A DNA stretch of 64,000 nt, taken from contig NZ_LAQO01000003.1 in the NCBI RefSeq assembly GCF_000971975.1, positions 1-64,000 of the forward strand. The letters are read 5' to 3'. The translations under genes were made by a program, and so were the position numbers. Below are positions 15,209 through 25,749 of this stretch, one piece after another (within the stretch, counting starts at the first letter, position 1; each line of letters starts with the position of its first letter). This DNA comes from Paenibacillus algorifonticola (GTDB taxonomy: Bacteria; Bacillota; Bacilli; Paenibacillales; Paenibacillaceae). The notes below the pieces were generated by a model. It was given only the letters and a program-made list of their open reading frames with translations, searched no databases and was not told where the DNA came from.

Positions 15209-16354
15209 ATGGGGACTGCTATAATAAAAGCGATGAATGCTCAAGAGCTGACGAAGAAGCTCCTGAATAGCGAGGAGCTCTTCATACTCGATGTTCGCAA
15301 CACAACGGAATTTAATAACTGGAAAATCGAGGGCGGGAAAACGGAAATCGTCAATATTCCATATTTTGATTTATTAGATGGGATCGAACCTGCTTTGAAC
15401 CAAATTCCAAACGACAAAAATATTCTCGTTGTTTGCGCCAAGGAAGGCTCCTCCATATTTATTGCCGAGCAGCTGATTGAGGCTGGTAGAACTAGTATCC
15501 ACTACCTGGAAGGCGGAATGAAGGCTTGGAGCGAACATTTGGAACCCATTAAAGTTGGGGATTTGAGGGATGGAGGCGAAATATTTCAATTCGTCCGGAT
15601 CGGTAAAGGCTGCCTCTCTTACATGATCGTGTCGAATGGTGAAGCGGCAATGATCGATACGCTGCGAATGACAGCTGTCTTCAATCAGTTTGCCAAAGAC
15701 AAGGGGGTTCAAATCAAGCATACACTCGACACACATTTGCATGCCGATCATATTTCCGGAGGAAGGCTGCTAGCGGAAATGACTCATGCAACGTACTGGC
15801 TGCCTCCTAAGGATGCGGACGAGGTTAGCTTTGAATATGAAGCTCTAGAGGAAGGGAAACAGATCATAGTTGGGGATACAAAGATTCTCATTCAACCGAT
15901 ATATTCCCCGGGACACACTATCGGGAGTACGTCTCTCATTGTGGACGACCAATATTTGCTAAGCGGCGATATTCTATTTGTCGAATCCATCGGTCGTCCA
16001 GACCTTGCAGGCAAAGCGGAGGATTGGGTTGCGGATCTTAGAACGACATTATATGAAACGTATAAGAACTTATCTCAAAACCTCATTGTTCTACCTGCAC
16101 ACTTTGGTAAAGTTACAGAGCTTGGAGAGGGGGGCAAAGTCGCAGCTCGACTCGGTGATTTGTTTACATCCAATGCTGGGCTAAACATCGACAGCGATGA
16201 TGAGTTCAGAGCGGCAGTGACGCATAATCTTCCGCCTCAGCCAAATGCTTATCAGGAAATTCGTCAAACGAATATGGGGCGGATCACTCCAAGCGAAGCA
16301 GAACAGCGGGAAATGGAAATGGGGCCGAACCGCTGCGCTGTTCATGATAAATAG
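15209..16354 (+). CDS. Rhodanese - persulfide dioxygenase (MBL-fold) fusion
   Basis: 381 aa. An N-terminal rhodanese domain (residues about 5-115) has the sulfur-accepting cysteine in VVCAKEGSS. It is followed by a metallo-beta-lactamase-fold persulfide dioxygenase (about 125-360) with [21 protein letters not shown] and LPAHFG as metal ligands. The dioxygenase oxidises glutathione- or bacillithiol-type persulfide to sulfite, and the rhodanese passes on sulfane sulfur. The domain order is the reverse of CstB-type fusions, where the dioxygenase comes first. The gene is preceded by two palindromic operators and AAGGAGGAAG, so it is probably derepressed by reactive sulfur. Confidence 0.85.
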   Translation: MGTAIIKAMNAQELTKKLLNSEELFILDVRNTTEFNNWKIEGGKTEIVNIPYFDLLDGIEPALNQIPNDKNILVVCAKEGSSIFIAEQLIEAGRTSIHYLEGGMKAWSEHLEPIKVGDLRDGGEIFQFVRIGKGCLSYMIVSNGEAAMIDTLRMTAVFNQFAKDKGVQIKHTLDTHLHADHISGGRLLAEMTHATYWLPPKDADEVSFEYEALEEGKQIIVGDTKILIQPIYSPGHTIGSTSLIVDDQYLLSGDILFVESIGRPDLAGKAEDWVADLRTTLYETYKNLSQNLIVLPAHFGKVTELGEGGKVAARLGDLFTSNAGLNIDSDDEFRAAVTHNLPPQPNAYQEIRQTNMGRITPSEAEQREMEMGPNRCAVHDK

Positions 16355-16629
16355 AAAATAGGGATTTTTTTGAATATTTAAATACCCATACGGGTATTTG
16401 TGTTTTTTTGAAAATACTACGTTAGAAAGGGGTTCTGATATGGAACAGGATTTCATGTGGATACGATCAATTTGACATATGCCATTATGGCATTAATGGC
16501 CGCAGTCATGATGTTTTTGCCTACAAAAGGTGCTGAGGACGGGGATATAGCGTAGCCGACATGCTTGGAGGCATGTCCCATTGGGACGGAGAAATGACGT
16601 ACGGAAAATAAAAAATAAAGAGGTGTTAG
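16355..16629 (+). other. Inter-operon gap with operator and a hydrophobic ORF remnant
   Basis: After operator 3 comes a small frame beginning with ATG at 16440 (ribosome site AAAGGGG) that stops after 11 codons. An overlapping frame from GTG 16457 reads INLTYAIMALMAAVMMFLP, a single hydrophobic segment, and stops at a TAG. This looks like a frameshifted or deleted membrane-protein gene, but I cannot assign it. A GACATGC/GCATGTC hairpin follows before the next gene. Confidence 0.35.
16382..16397. promoter_or_regulatory. CstR/CsoR-type operator 3
   Basis: ATACCC-ATAC-GGGTAT, a third copy of the palindrome, lies after the first gene of the cluster. It suggests a second regulated transcription unit. 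Confidence 0.65.
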
Positions 16630-17211
16630 ATGATGTCAGTATTGATTCAAACAAATCGTTTATTAGATTGCGAAGGCTTAGCTTGTCCCATGCCGGTTGT
16701 AAAAACCAAGAAAGCGATGGAGGACATGAAATCTGGCGAAGTACTTGAAATACGTGCCACGGACAAAGGCTCGGTTGCGGATTTGCAGAGTTGGGCGATT
16801 AGAATAGGCCATCTATATATTGGTGTAAAAGAGGAAGGAGGCGTTTTCCGACATTTCATAAGGAAGTCTGCGGAAAACGAAATTAAACCCGAGATTAAGC
16901 ATCCCCATATCATAAGCAATGAGGAACTTAGCAAGAAAATAGCTTCTGGCGATAACGTTAAAATAGTGGATGTCCGCGAGCCGGCAGAATACTGTTTCCA
17001 ACGGATCCCTGGAGCGATATCCATTCCGATGGGTGAATTGGAAATGAAGCTTAGTCAATTGTCGCCAGATGAAGAGTATGCTGTTGTGTGCAGAACAGGC
17101 ACTAGAAGCGATTTAGCGTGCCAGATTTTCGTGGATCAAGGGTTTTCCAAAGTTAAGAACGTCATACCTGGTATGTCGATGTGGGAAGGACCCGTAGAAT
17201 GGGACGAGTAA
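16630..17211 (+). CDS. TusA - rhodanese fusion sulfurtransferase (CstA/YrkF-like)
   Basis: 193 aa. A TusA-like domain (residues about 8-80, CEGLACPMPVVKTKKAM) is joined to a rhodanese domain (about 95-190) with the active cysteine in VVCRTGTRSD. Each cysteine can carry a persulfide, so the protein relays sulfane sulfur between low-molecular-weight persulfide and acceptors. The layout matches S. aureus CstA and B. subtilis YrkF (family knowledge). The ribosome site AAAGAGGTG lies before two tandem ATGs (16630 and 16633). Confidence 0.85.
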   Translation: MMSVLIQTNRLLDCEGLACPMPVVKTKKAMEDMKSGEVLEIRATDKGSVADLQSWAIRIGHLYIGVKEEGGVFRHFIRKSAENEIKPEIKHPHIISNEELSKKIASGDNVKIVDVREPAEYCFQRIPGAISIPMGELEMKLSQLSPDEEYAVVCRTGTRSDLACQIFVDQGFSKVKNVIPGMSMWEGPVEWDE

Positions 17212-17251
17212 TTTAGAAATTAAATTAAAAACCTACTGGAGGAAAAATCAA

Positions 17252-17386
17252 ATGGCGGATATGGTAATTAATGCGAAGGGGCTAGCATGCCCTATGCCGA
17301 TCGTTAAAGCAAAGAAGGGAATCGACTCCATTCAAAGCGGTCAAATCATGGAACTGCAAAATAGAAGGAGTGGCTTGAATGGCTGA
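17252..17386 (+). pseudogene. Truncated TusA-like sulfur carrier (44 codons)
   Basis: A good ribosome site (TGGAGGAAAAATCAA) and ATG open a frame reading KGLACPMPIVKAKKGI, the TusA active-site segment. After SGQIMEL the family would continue for another 35 residues, but here the frame runs into QNRRSGLNG and stops at 17384-17386, overlapping the start of the next gene. An internal deletion seems to have removed the C-terminal half. The carrier cysteine remains, but a stable fold is unlikely. Confidence 0.65.
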
Positions 17387-17858
17387 GAATGATAAAACAA
17401 CGATTGTATTGTTTAGCGGTGAACTCGATAAAGCAATTGCGGCATTTATTATCGCGAATGGAGCGGCAGCTTACGATCATGAAGTGACGATTTTCTTTAC
17501 GTTTTGGGGACTGAACACGCTTCGGAAGGATCAGCTGATTGCGGTTAAGAAAGGCATACTTGAGAAAATGTTTGGAAAAATGATGCCTCGTGGTGCGGAT
17601 AAACTGGGACTTTCGAAAATGAATTTTGGCGGAATAGGGCCCCAAATGATCAAGCATGTGATGAAAAAGCACAACGTACTGAGCCTGCCGCAATTAATCG
17701 AGCTGGCACAAGAGCAAGGGGTTAAGCTAGTTGCATGTACGATGACAATGGATTTGCTGGGCTTGCAAAAGGAAGAATTAATTGACGGGATCGATTACGC
17801 CGGTGTTGCCGCTTATTTGGGGGATGCAGCGGATGCGAAAGTGAACTTGTTCATTTGA
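17379..17858 (+). CDS. DsrE/DsrF-like sulfur-transfer protein (YrkE-like)
   Basis: 159 aa DsrE2-type protein. It starts with KTTIVLFSGELDKAIAAFI (nucleotide-like fold strand and helix), contains the loop FGKMMPRGADKLGLSKMNFG, and has a conserved cysteine in LVACTMTMDLLG. Proteins of this kind accept persulfide sulfur from rhodanese or TusA partners. The start ATG overlaps the truncated tusA frame by 8 bases, and AGAAGGAG lies before it. It is part of the sulfur-relay operon. Confidence 0.8.
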   Translation: MAENDKTTIVLFSGELDKAIAAFIIANGAAAYDHEVTIFFTFWGLNTLRKDQLIAVKKGILEKMFGKMMPRGADKLGLSKMNFGGIGPQMIKHVMKKHNVLSLPQLIELAQEQGVKLVACTMTMDLLGLQKEELIDGIDYAGVAAYLGDAADAKVNLFI

Positions 17859-17880
17859 TGCTTGTCTCCCCCATTTTGGT

Positions 17881-17886
17881 TATAAT
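17881..17886 (+). promoter_or_regulatory. -10 box of the cstR unit
   Basis: A perfect TATAAT (17881-17886) directly abuts a palindrome. The -35 region is poorly conserved (TTGATG at 17855, 20 bases away). Confidence 0.45.
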
Positions 17887-17889
17887 ATA

Positions 17890-17905
17890 CCTATACACGT
17901 ATAGG
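17890..17905. promoter_or_regulatory. Autoregulatory palindrome before cstR
   Basis: CCTATAC-AC-GTATAGG, within ATACC...AGGGGGT, lies just downstream of TATAAT. It differs from the ATACCC/GGGTAT copies but is likely bound by the same repressor. Confidence 0.5.
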
Positions 17906-17915
17906 GGGTTACCAC

Positions 17916-18176
17916 ATGAAATATGATGACGATATGAAAAGACGGCTTCGCCGAGCAGAGGGACAAGTGCGCGGAGTTCTCAAGATGATGGAAGAAGGAA
18001 AAAACTGTAAAGACGTCGTAAGTCAACTCTCTGCTGTGCGCAGTGCGGTCGATAAAACGCTCGCTCTTGTGGTGGCGGTAAATTTGGAACAATGTATCCT
18101 GGAAGAGCAGGAAGCAGGTAGAGATAGCAGCAAGGTGGTTAAGGAAGCCGTAGAGCTTTTAATAAAAAGCAGGTAG
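17916..18176 (+). CDS. cstR: CsoR-family persulfide sensor (CstR-type repressor)
   Basis: 86-aa all-helical CsoR/RcnR/FrmR/CstR protein. Cysteines occur in GKNCKDVV (residue 30) and NLEQCILEE (residue 59). In copper-sensing CsoR a histidine stands four residues before the second cysteine. Here it is Asn (N55), the substitution expected in persulfide-sensing CstR, which cannot bind Cu(I) but forms inter-cysteine sulfur bridges. The genes around it are all sulfur-relay or persulfide-oxidising enzymes. The symbol is assigned by this combination. Confidence 0.8.
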   Translation: MKYDDDMKRRLRRAEGQVRGVLKMMEEGKNCKDVVSQLSAVRSAVDKTLALVVAVNLEQCILEEQEAGRDSSKVVKEAVELLIKSR

Positions 18177-18187
18177 GGTGAATAACA

Positions 18188-18556
18188 GTGAATGCCATAT
18201 ATATATTGCTTGCCTTATTTTTGCTATGGATGCTGTACAAACAATTCGCACCGGTCAGCGGCTTGCGAAATTTAACACCGCAACAGTTTAAAAGCGAATA
18301 TAAAGGGAACAAGCTAGTAGACGTTCGAGAAAGCCATGAATTTAAAGGGGGACATATTACAGGCGCCGTTAATATTCCGCTAAGCCAGCTCTCTAAGCGC
18401 CTAGGTGAAATCCCCCAAGAACGGCAAGTGTACTTATACTGCCAAAGCGGAATGCGGAGCAAGCAAGCCGCAATGCTGCTGAGCCGGAGCGGATACAGCC
18501 AGCTCGCGCATCTTAGAGGCGGTATCCTGACTTGGAACGGTCCTACCCACAAGTAA
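18188..18556 (+). CDS. Membrane-anchored rhodanese-like sulfurtransferase
   Basis: 122 aa. An N-terminal hydrophobic helix (residues 3-20, IYILLALFLLWMLYKQF) is followed by a single rhodanese domain with the catalytic loop YCQSGMRSKQAA. It would expose a persulfide-carrying domain at the membrane surface. The start is GTG, 11 bases after the cstR stop, so it belongs to the same transcript. A terminator follows. Confidence 0.8.
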   Translation: MNAIYILLALFLLWMLYKQFAPVSGLRNLTPQQFKSEYKGNKLVDVRESHEFKGGHITGAVNIPLSQLSKRLGEIPQERQVYLYCQSGMRSKQAAMLLSRSGYSQLAHLRGGILTWNGPTHK

Positions 18557-18593
18557 GTATGATTGCCTGAAACGAGTGACTTAGTTGAGTTAG

Positions 18594-18620
18594 CCAATGA
18601 GATATTCTCATTGGTTTTTT
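18594..18620 (+). terminator. Terminator of the persulfide locus
   Basis: The perfect arms CCAATGAGA (18594-18602) and TCTCATTGG (18606-18614) have a 3-base loop and are followed by TTTTTT. Confidence 0.85.
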
Positions 18621-18673
18621 CTTTATGGGCGTCCTTAAAGGCGCTTAATAGCAAGCGGAGCAGCGATGATGAT

Positions 18674-19552
18674 CTAGTGCACAAGCTCAATAAAGCGGCT
18701 TGCTGTGCTGGAAAGCGGCATATGTCGCATCGTCATAATGCCCACATGAGACGGGGGCAGCTTCACATCCAGCTGAATTTCGAAGAGCGAGCCTTCCTCC
18801 AGCTCCTTGGAAACAAATTGTCTAGTTACATAAGAAATACCGAGTCCCCTCCGCGCAAATTCGATCAGTAAATCTACGCTTCCCACCTCGATCTCAGGCT
18901 TCAATGTATAGCCGTAGCTTTGAAAAAGCTCGGTTATCGCCATTCGTGCCCGGCTGTTGCGGGAGAACAGAATAACGGGATGCTCAAGCAGCCTGTCGAG
19001 CGTCAAAACCTCGTTTTTAAGCGCAGCATATTTTTCCCCTGCCACAAAACAATCCTTCAGTTGAATGCTTTCCCGTACTTCCAGCTGCGAATCGACAATC
19101 GGCATACGAACGACGCCTAAATCAATTTTTCCTTCTTTCAGAAAAGAAATAACCTCTGGGGTTGTGCCGTGATTCAGATGCAATCTGATTTCGGGGTACA
19201 TGTAATGAAAGTTTTCCAAATACGGGAGCAAATAATGCTTGAATAGCGAATCACTGCCGCCAATCCGCAGCTCGCCGCTTTCCAGATTTTTCAAAGCGGC
19301 CATTTTTTCCTCGGCGCGTGAGATTAAAATTTGCGATTGCTCAATATAGGAGTAAAGAATTGCTCCCTCCTGGGTCAGTGCAACGCCTTTCGAATTGCGG
19401 TAAAACAAAGTGATGCCAAAGCTGTTTTCCAGCTGTTTAATCGCATGGCTGACGCTCGGTTGAGTGAGATATAAGGCATTGGCAGCTTTGGTCAAGCTGC
19501 CTGTTTTGGCAGCCCAATAAAAAACCTTGTACAATTCGTAATTATTGATCAT
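18674..19552 (-). CDS. LysR-family transcriptional regulator
   Basis: 292 aa. The N-terminal winged HTH (GSLTKAANALYLTQPSVSHAIKQLE, quoted in two parts: GSLTKAANALY and LTQPSVSHAIKQLE) is followed by the two-lobed substrate-binding domain. The gene is divergent from zwf with about 185 bases between the coding regions, so it probably controls the pentose-phosphate operon. It resembles CysL/YwfK-like members, but the effector cannot be told from sequence. Confidence 0.85.
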   Translation of the reverse strand: MINNYELYKVFYWAAKTGSLTKAANALYLTQPSVSHAIKQLENSFGITLFYRNSKGVALTQEGAILYSYIEQSQILISRAEEKMAALKNLESGELRIGGSDSLFKHYLLPYLENFHYMYPEIRLHLNHGTTPEVISFLKEGKIDLGVVRMPIVDSQLEVRESIQLKDCFVAGEKYAALKNEVLTLDRLLEHPVILFSRNSRARMAITELFQSYGYTLKPEIEVGSVDLLIEFARRGLGISYVTRQFVSKELEEGSLFEIQLDVKLPPSHVGIMTMRHMPLSSTASRFIELVH

Positions 19553-19737
19553 AGATGTGGTCTATAGCTCCTCTGAAATATATTAATTACTTGTATAGAT
19601 GATAAACGTATTATAGTGGAATTACGAAAAAGAAACCAGAGCTTATGGATGGAACCACGTTCATGCTGCATATGCAGCCGCTGTGTTACGAAGTGACTAG
19701 CGATCAGCAAAGCTCTATGCTGGAAGGAGAAAGAAAT

Positions 19738-21264
19738 ATGGAGGCAACCACGTTTGTTTTGTTTGGTGCGACAGGGGATTTAGCCAAAAGAAAAATTTAT
19801 CCGGCCTTATATAATTTATTTGTCGATCAAAAGCTGCCGCAATCCTTCTCCTTGATTGGTCTTGGAAGAAGAGAGCTGTCGGATGCAACTTTTCAGGCAA
19901 ATGTCGAGCAATCTCTTCGGGATTTTTCCAGACGGGAAGTGACGGACCCTGCAAGCGTGAAAGCTTTTATACAAGCGTTCCGTTACAGTGTTCTCAATAT
20001 AGACCATAAGGAAGATTATCAAAAGCTGCTGGGCATGATTGAAAAGCGGGAAGAGGAGCTTCAGCTTTCGCCGAATCGACTGTTTTATTTATCGGTGGGG
20101 CCTGAGTTTTTTGAAACGATTGCCGCCAATATACAGGCTAGTGGACTTGGTTCTGCGAAAGGCTGGAAACGCCTTGTCATTGAGAAGCCTTTTGGCCATG
20201 ATTTGCAATCGGCCCGTGATCTGAATGAGAAGCTGAGCAAAGCTTTTGCAGAAGATGAGATTTTCCGTATTGACCATTATCTTGGCAAACCGATCGTACA
20301 GCGGCTTGAGGCTTTGCAGCAGACGAATCCGGTCATTCAAGCTTTATGGAACAATCATTACATTGCCAATGTGCAAATTACAGCTAATGAAACAGTCGGC
20401 GTAGAGGAAAGAGCCGGTTATTACGATCATGTAGGCGCTCTAAGAGACATGTTTCAAAACCATCTGCTGCAATTGCTGATGATGACGGCAATCCAGCTGC
20501 CGCAGAAGAGCGACGCCGAGAAGGTGCGCTTTAAGAAGAAGCAGGTTATGGAGGCACTTGAGCCGCTGCAGAAACAGGATGTTAGCTTAAGCGTTATTCG
20601 CGGTCAGTACAAAGCTGGAAAAGTTCAAGGCAAGCCAGTTGTCGGCTATACCTCTGAACCTGGAATTGCCGAAACCTCAATGAACGATACGTTTATTGCC
20701 GCTAAATTGCAAATTGATGATTTCTTCTGGCGGGGCGTTCCTTTTTACATTCGCACAGGCAAAAGAATGAAGGAGAAATCGACGCGAATTGTCATTGAGT
20801 TCAAGGAGCCGTTAAAGCAAACTTCACTTGCACCGGATGATCGGATTGCGCCTAACCTTCTCGTCATTGAAATGAGCCCGAATGAAGGCATTACGCTGCA
20901 ATTAAATACGAAGGATTCCCAGCATAATGGGGAGTTCAAGCCGATTCAGATCGACCTGCACCCAAGCGGTGGAGAGCTGCCTGAAGCTTACGAAAACCTG
21001 ATTCACGATGCTTTGAACGGCAATCCTACCTTTTTTGCCCATTGGCATGAGGTTGAATTGTCTTGGGCTTGGGTTCAGCCGATTCTGGAAGCATTTGAGG
21101 AGAAGCTCGTTCCGCTTCACTCCTATGCAGCAGGTACTTACGGACCTGCCGAGTCCGATGAGCTGCTTGCCCAAGACGGCTACCACTGGTGGTTCGATTC
21201 CAAGCTGGAACAAGAAAACGAAACAGAGGAAGGAATAGAATATGCCTATCACACAAACCATTGA
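19738..21264 (+). CDS. zwf: Glucose-6-phosphate 1-dehydrogenase
   Basis: About 508 aa. The NADP-binding motif [14 protein letters not shown] is at residues 7-20, and the glucose-6-phosphate site is [13 protein letters not shown]. It catalyses the first oxidative step of the pentose phosphate pathway and supplies NADPH. The frame is open from 19645, but AAGGAG directly precedes the ATG at 19738, where the family's N-terminus begins. It overlaps tkt by 23 bases, so translation is probably coupled. Confidence 0.95.
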   Translation: MEATTFVLFGATGDLAKRKIYPALYNLFVDQKLPQSFSLIGLGRRELSDATFQANVEQSLRDFSRREVTDPASVKAFIQAFRYSVLNIDHKEDYQKLLGMIEKREEELQLSPNRLFYLSVGPEFFETIAANIQASGLGSAKGWKRLVIEKPFGHDLQSARDLNEKLSKAFAEDEIFRIDHYLGKPIVQRLEALQQTNPVIQALWNNHYIANVQITANETVGVEERAGYYDHVGALRDMFQNHLLQLLMMTAIQLPQKSDAEKVRFKKKQVMEALEPLQKQDVSLSVIRGQYKAGKVQGKPVVGYTSEPGIAETSMNDTFIAAKLQIDDFFWRGVPFYIRTGKRMKEKSTRIVIEFKEPLKQTSLAPDDRIAPNLLVIEMSPNEGITLQLNTKDSQHNGEFKPIQIDLHPSGGELPEAYENLIHDALNGNPTFFAHWHEVELSWAWVQPILEAFEEKLVPLHSYAAGTYGPAESDELLAQDGYHWWFDSKLEQENETEEGIEYAYHTNH

Positions 21265-23233
21265 TCAATTAGCTATTGATACGATTCGCACCTTGTCGAT
21301 TGATGCCATTAACAGCGCCAACTCCGGTCATCCGGGGCTTCCTATGGGAGCTGCGCCAATGGCATATGCCCTTTGGGCCAACCTTTTAAATCACAATCCT
21401 GGCCATGCAAAATGGTTCAACCGCGACCGCTTTGTTTTATCTGCGGGACATGGTTCAGCACTGCTTTACAGCCTACTGCACCTATCTGGCTACCAGGTAT
21501 CGCTTGATGATTTGAAGCAGTTCCGCAAGCTGAACAGCAAAACGCCAGGACATCCTGAATTTGGTCATACCGATGGCGTCGATGCGACAACAGGTCCTTT
21601 GGGACAAGGGGTTGCGATGGCAGTCGGAATGGCGATGGCCGAAGCTCATTTGGCTTCGAAATTCAATCAAGAGGGTTTCCCGGTTGTTGACCATTACACG
21701 TACGCGCTTGTTGGGGACGGCTGTTTGATGGAAGGTATTTCCTACGAGGCGATGTCCATGGCGGGACATATGAAACTGGACAAACTAATCGTGCTGTATG
21801 ATTCCAATGATATTTCATTAGACGGGGATTTAAATCTTTCGTTTGGTGAAAATATTCAAAAAAGAGCGGAGTCCGCTAATTGGCAGTATTTGCGGGTTGA
21901 GGACGGCAATGATGTTGCTGGCATTACCGAAGCCATTGCAGCAGCCAAGCAAAACAACTCGCAGCCGACGTTGATTGAAATCCGGACTATTATCGGTTAC
22001 GGAAGCAAGGTAGCAGGAACGAATAAAGCGCACGGCAATCCGCTAGGCAAAGAAGAGGCGAAAGCAACGAAGCAGGCTTATGGCTGGGAGTATGAGGAAG
22101 AGTTCACTGTTCCAGCTGAAGTTAAAGCTCATTTCGAGCAGCTTAAGCTGAAGGGCGCAGCGAAGGAAGAAGCATGGAACGAGCTGTTTTCTTCCTATAA
22201 AGCGCAATACCCTGAGCAAGGCCAAGAGCTCGAGCAGGCTATCGACGGCTCCGTGCTGCTTAAAGCTGAAGATATCCTTACGTTCGATGCTTCTAAATCG
22301 ATCTCCACTCGTGTTGCGAGCGGCGAAGCGATTAATCACTATGTGAAATCTGTGTCCTCCATTTTTGGCGGCAGTGCGGATTTATCGCATTCGACGATGA
22401 CGGATATCAGCGGTGAGCAAACGTTCGCTGTAGATTCCTACTCGGGACGCAATATTTACTTTGGCGTTCGTGAGCATGCGATGGGCGCAGCAGGCAATGG
22501 CATGGCGCTGCATGGCGGCGTAAAACCATTCGTCAGCACCTTCTTCGTATTCAGCGATTATTTGCGCCCGTCGATTCGTTTGGCTGCTTTGCAAAAACTG
22601 CCTGTCACTTATGTATTTACGCATGATTCTATCGCGGTTGGCGAGGATGGTCCTACGCATGAGCCTGTCGAGCATTTGGCAGCATTGCGTACGATTCCAG
22701 GGCTTACAGTAATCAGACCATCGGATGCTAATGAAACAGCAAGTGCATGGGCATATGCGTTGCAGCAAAAAGAAGGTCCGGTTGCTTTGGTGCTGAGCAG
22801 ACAAAATCTGCCTATCTACGAAGCGACGAAGGCTAATATTAAAGAGGTTGCTCAGGGCGCTTATGTGCTGACGGAAACGAACGACCAACCAGATGTTATT
22901 CTGATCGGTACGGGCTCCGAGGTATCGCTTGCCGTGAATGCTAAGGCGGAGCTGGAGAAGGATAATCTGTCGGTTCGCGTCGTTGCTATGCCGAGCAGAG
23001 AGTTGTTCGATCGTCAGCCTGAAGCCTACAAGCAAAGCGTTCTGCCTGATGCCGTGTCGAAGCGTGTAGCGATGGAAGCTGGTATTTCCATGGGCTGGGA
23101 GCGTTATACCGGACCAAAAGGAAAAGTGTTGTCGATTGATACATTCGGCGCGTCGGGTCCAGGCAACCAGGTTTTGGATTACTTCGGTTTCTCCACGGAC
23201 AATGTTGTGCGTCTGGCGAAGGAATTGCTGTAA
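21242..23233 (+). CDS. tkt: Transketolase
   Basis: 663 aa, the usual length. The thiamine-diphosphate motif is [19 protein letters not shown], the N-terminal substrate site is [10 protein letters not shown], and the pyrimidine-domain residues [13 protein letters not shown] and [14 protein letters not shown] are present. It moves two-carbon units between sugar phosphates. The start lies inside the zwf end, after GAGGAAGG. It is the second gene of the zwf-tkt-tal-gnd operon. Confidence 0.95.
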   Translation: MPITQTIDQLAIDTIRTLSIDAINSANSGHPGLPMGAAPMAYALWANLLNHNPGHAKWFNRDRFVLSAGHGSALLYSLLHLSGYQVSLDDLKQFRKLNSKTPGHPEFGHTDGVDATTGPLGQGVAMAVGMAMAEAHLASKFNQEGFPVVDHYTYALVGDGCLMEGISYEAMSMAGHMKLDKLIVLYDSNDISLDGDLNLSFGENIQKRAESANWQYLRVEDGNDVAGITEAIAAAKQNNSQPTLIEIRTIIGYGSKVAGTNKAHGNPLGKEEAKATKQAYGWEYEEEFTVPAEVKAHFEQLKLKGAAKEEAWNELFSSYKAQYPEQGQELEQAIDGSVLLKAEDILTFDASKSISTRVASGEAINHYVKSVSSIFGGSADLSHSTMTDISGEQTFAVDSYSGRNIYFGVREHAMGAAGNGMALHGGVKPFVSTFFVFSDYLRPSIRLAALQKLPVTYVFTHDSIAVGEDGPTHEPVEHLAALRTIPGLTVIRPSDANETASAWAYALQQKEGPVALVLSRQNLPIYEATKANIKEVAQGAYVLTETNDQPDVILIGTGSEVSLAVNAKAELEKDNLSVRVVAMPSRELFDRQPEAYKQSVLPDAVSKRVAMEAGISMGWERYTGPKGKVLSIDTFGASGPGNQVLDYFGFSTDNVVRLAKELL

Positions 23234-23315
23234 GATTTGTAATGCAGGGAAATCATATTTACAATGATTATGAAGCTAAATCAAAAATGAACCCAAAAAA
23301 CGGAGGTAATTGACT

Positions 23316-23981
23316 ATGAAATTTTTTATCGATACTGCAAATGTGGAAGATATTAAGAAAGCTTACAAAATCGGCGTTTTGTCCGGTGTTACCACTAACC
23401 CGTCTTTGGTTGCTAAAGAAGGCGTGAAATTTGAAGACCGTATTGCTGAAATTTTGCAAATCGTGCCTGAGGTTGAATCCGTTTCTGCAGAAGTAACGCC
23501 TAATGCGATTACAGCTGAAGAAATGATCGCTGAAGCGGACGAGCTGATCAAAATCAACAACAACGATAAAAACATTACAATCAAGCTTCCAATGAACCTT
23601 GCTGGACTGGAAACTTGCCGTTACCTGACGAAAAAAGGCGTAAAAACAAACGTAACGCTTATTTTCACAGTCAACCAAGCGCTGTTGGCTGCTCGTGCTG
23701 GCGCAACCTATGTGTCTCCGTTCCTTGGTCGTCTAGACGATATTTCGGAGGATGGCGTTCTATTGGTTTCTAAAATTGCTGAATTGTTCCGCACGCATCA
23801 GCTGGATGCGCAAATTATTGCGGCTTCGGTCCGTCACCCGGATCACGTTACTCGCGTAGCAATGGCTGGCGCGCATATTGCAACGGTACCATTCGCAGTT
23901 ATCGAGCAAATTTCGAAGCACCCGCTTACAGATCAAGGTATGGAGAAATTTGCTGCTGATTGGAAAAAAACTTCCCTGTAA
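23316..23981 (+). CDS. tal: Transaldolase (small, fructose-6-phosphate aldolase-like type)
   Basis: About 221 aa decameric-type transaldolase/FSA subfamily. It begins with [16 protein letters not shown] and has the Schiff-base lysine region NITIKLPM and the FSA-like [10 protein letters not shown]. The frame track could start at a TTG (23310), but the ATG at 23316 after GGAGGT gives the conserved N-terminus. It interconverts three- and seven-carbon sugars with transketolase. A stem AAACTTCCC/GGGAAGTTT (23968-23993) spans the stop and may modulate read-through to gnd. Confidence 0.9.
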   Translation: MKFFIDTANVEDIKKAYKIGVLSGVTTNPSLVAKEGVKFEDRIAEILQIVPEVESVSAEVTPNAITAEEMIAEADELIKINNNDKNITIKLPMNLAGLETCRYLTKKGVKTNVTLIFTVNQALLAARAGATYVSPFLGRLDDISEDGVLLVSKIAELFRTHQLDAQIIAASVRHPDHVTRVAMAGAHIATVPFAVIEQISKHPLTDQGMEKFAADWKKTSL

Positions 23982-24070
23982 TAGGGGAAGTTTAGAAGCA
24001 ATAAGAAACAAGCAATAAGGTCATTATTTTCTATAAAAAGAGTTTAAATAGGATTGGGAGGCAGCTTACC

Positions 24071-25489
<1,419 letters not shown>

Positions 25490-25511
25490 TTTAGAAATAA
25501 GTAAGTAACCG

Positions 25512-25548
25512 AAGGCTGGCCTCACATTGGTGAGGTCAGCCTTTTGTT
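25512..25548 (+). terminator. Terminator of the pentose-phosphate operon
   Basis: AAGGCTGGCCTCAC and GTGAGGTCAGCCTT pair with one mismatch around the loop ATTG, followed by TTGTTTG. Confidence 0.85.
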
Positions 25549-25749
25549 TGATTTCACTGTGAAAACGGCGTTAAAGGTGTACGGATCCAGGTAATACGGT
25601 TAGAATATAAACTCGAGGAGCGCATCGTTACTTGCGAGCTGCGACATCTGATTAATATCGAACGTATAGTTGTACAAAATCAGCAAGCCAGCGCATTCCT
25701 AGAGGAACAGTCATGTACAGCATTATATCCTTATTCCTGAGGTGAAGTT

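Noticed and set aside
23968..23993. AAACTTCCC/GGGAAGTTT hairpin over the tal stop as an operon terminator
   Set aside because: No T-run follows, and gnd clearly belongs to the same pathway; kept only as a possible modulator within the tal entry.
25549..25749. Short open frame ending in TGA at 25738-25740 before the YesN-type gene
   Set aside because: It has no start codon with a ribosome site, and the roughly 50-residue translation (LEERIVTCELRHLINIER) matches nothing I know; may be a fragment but cannot be supported.
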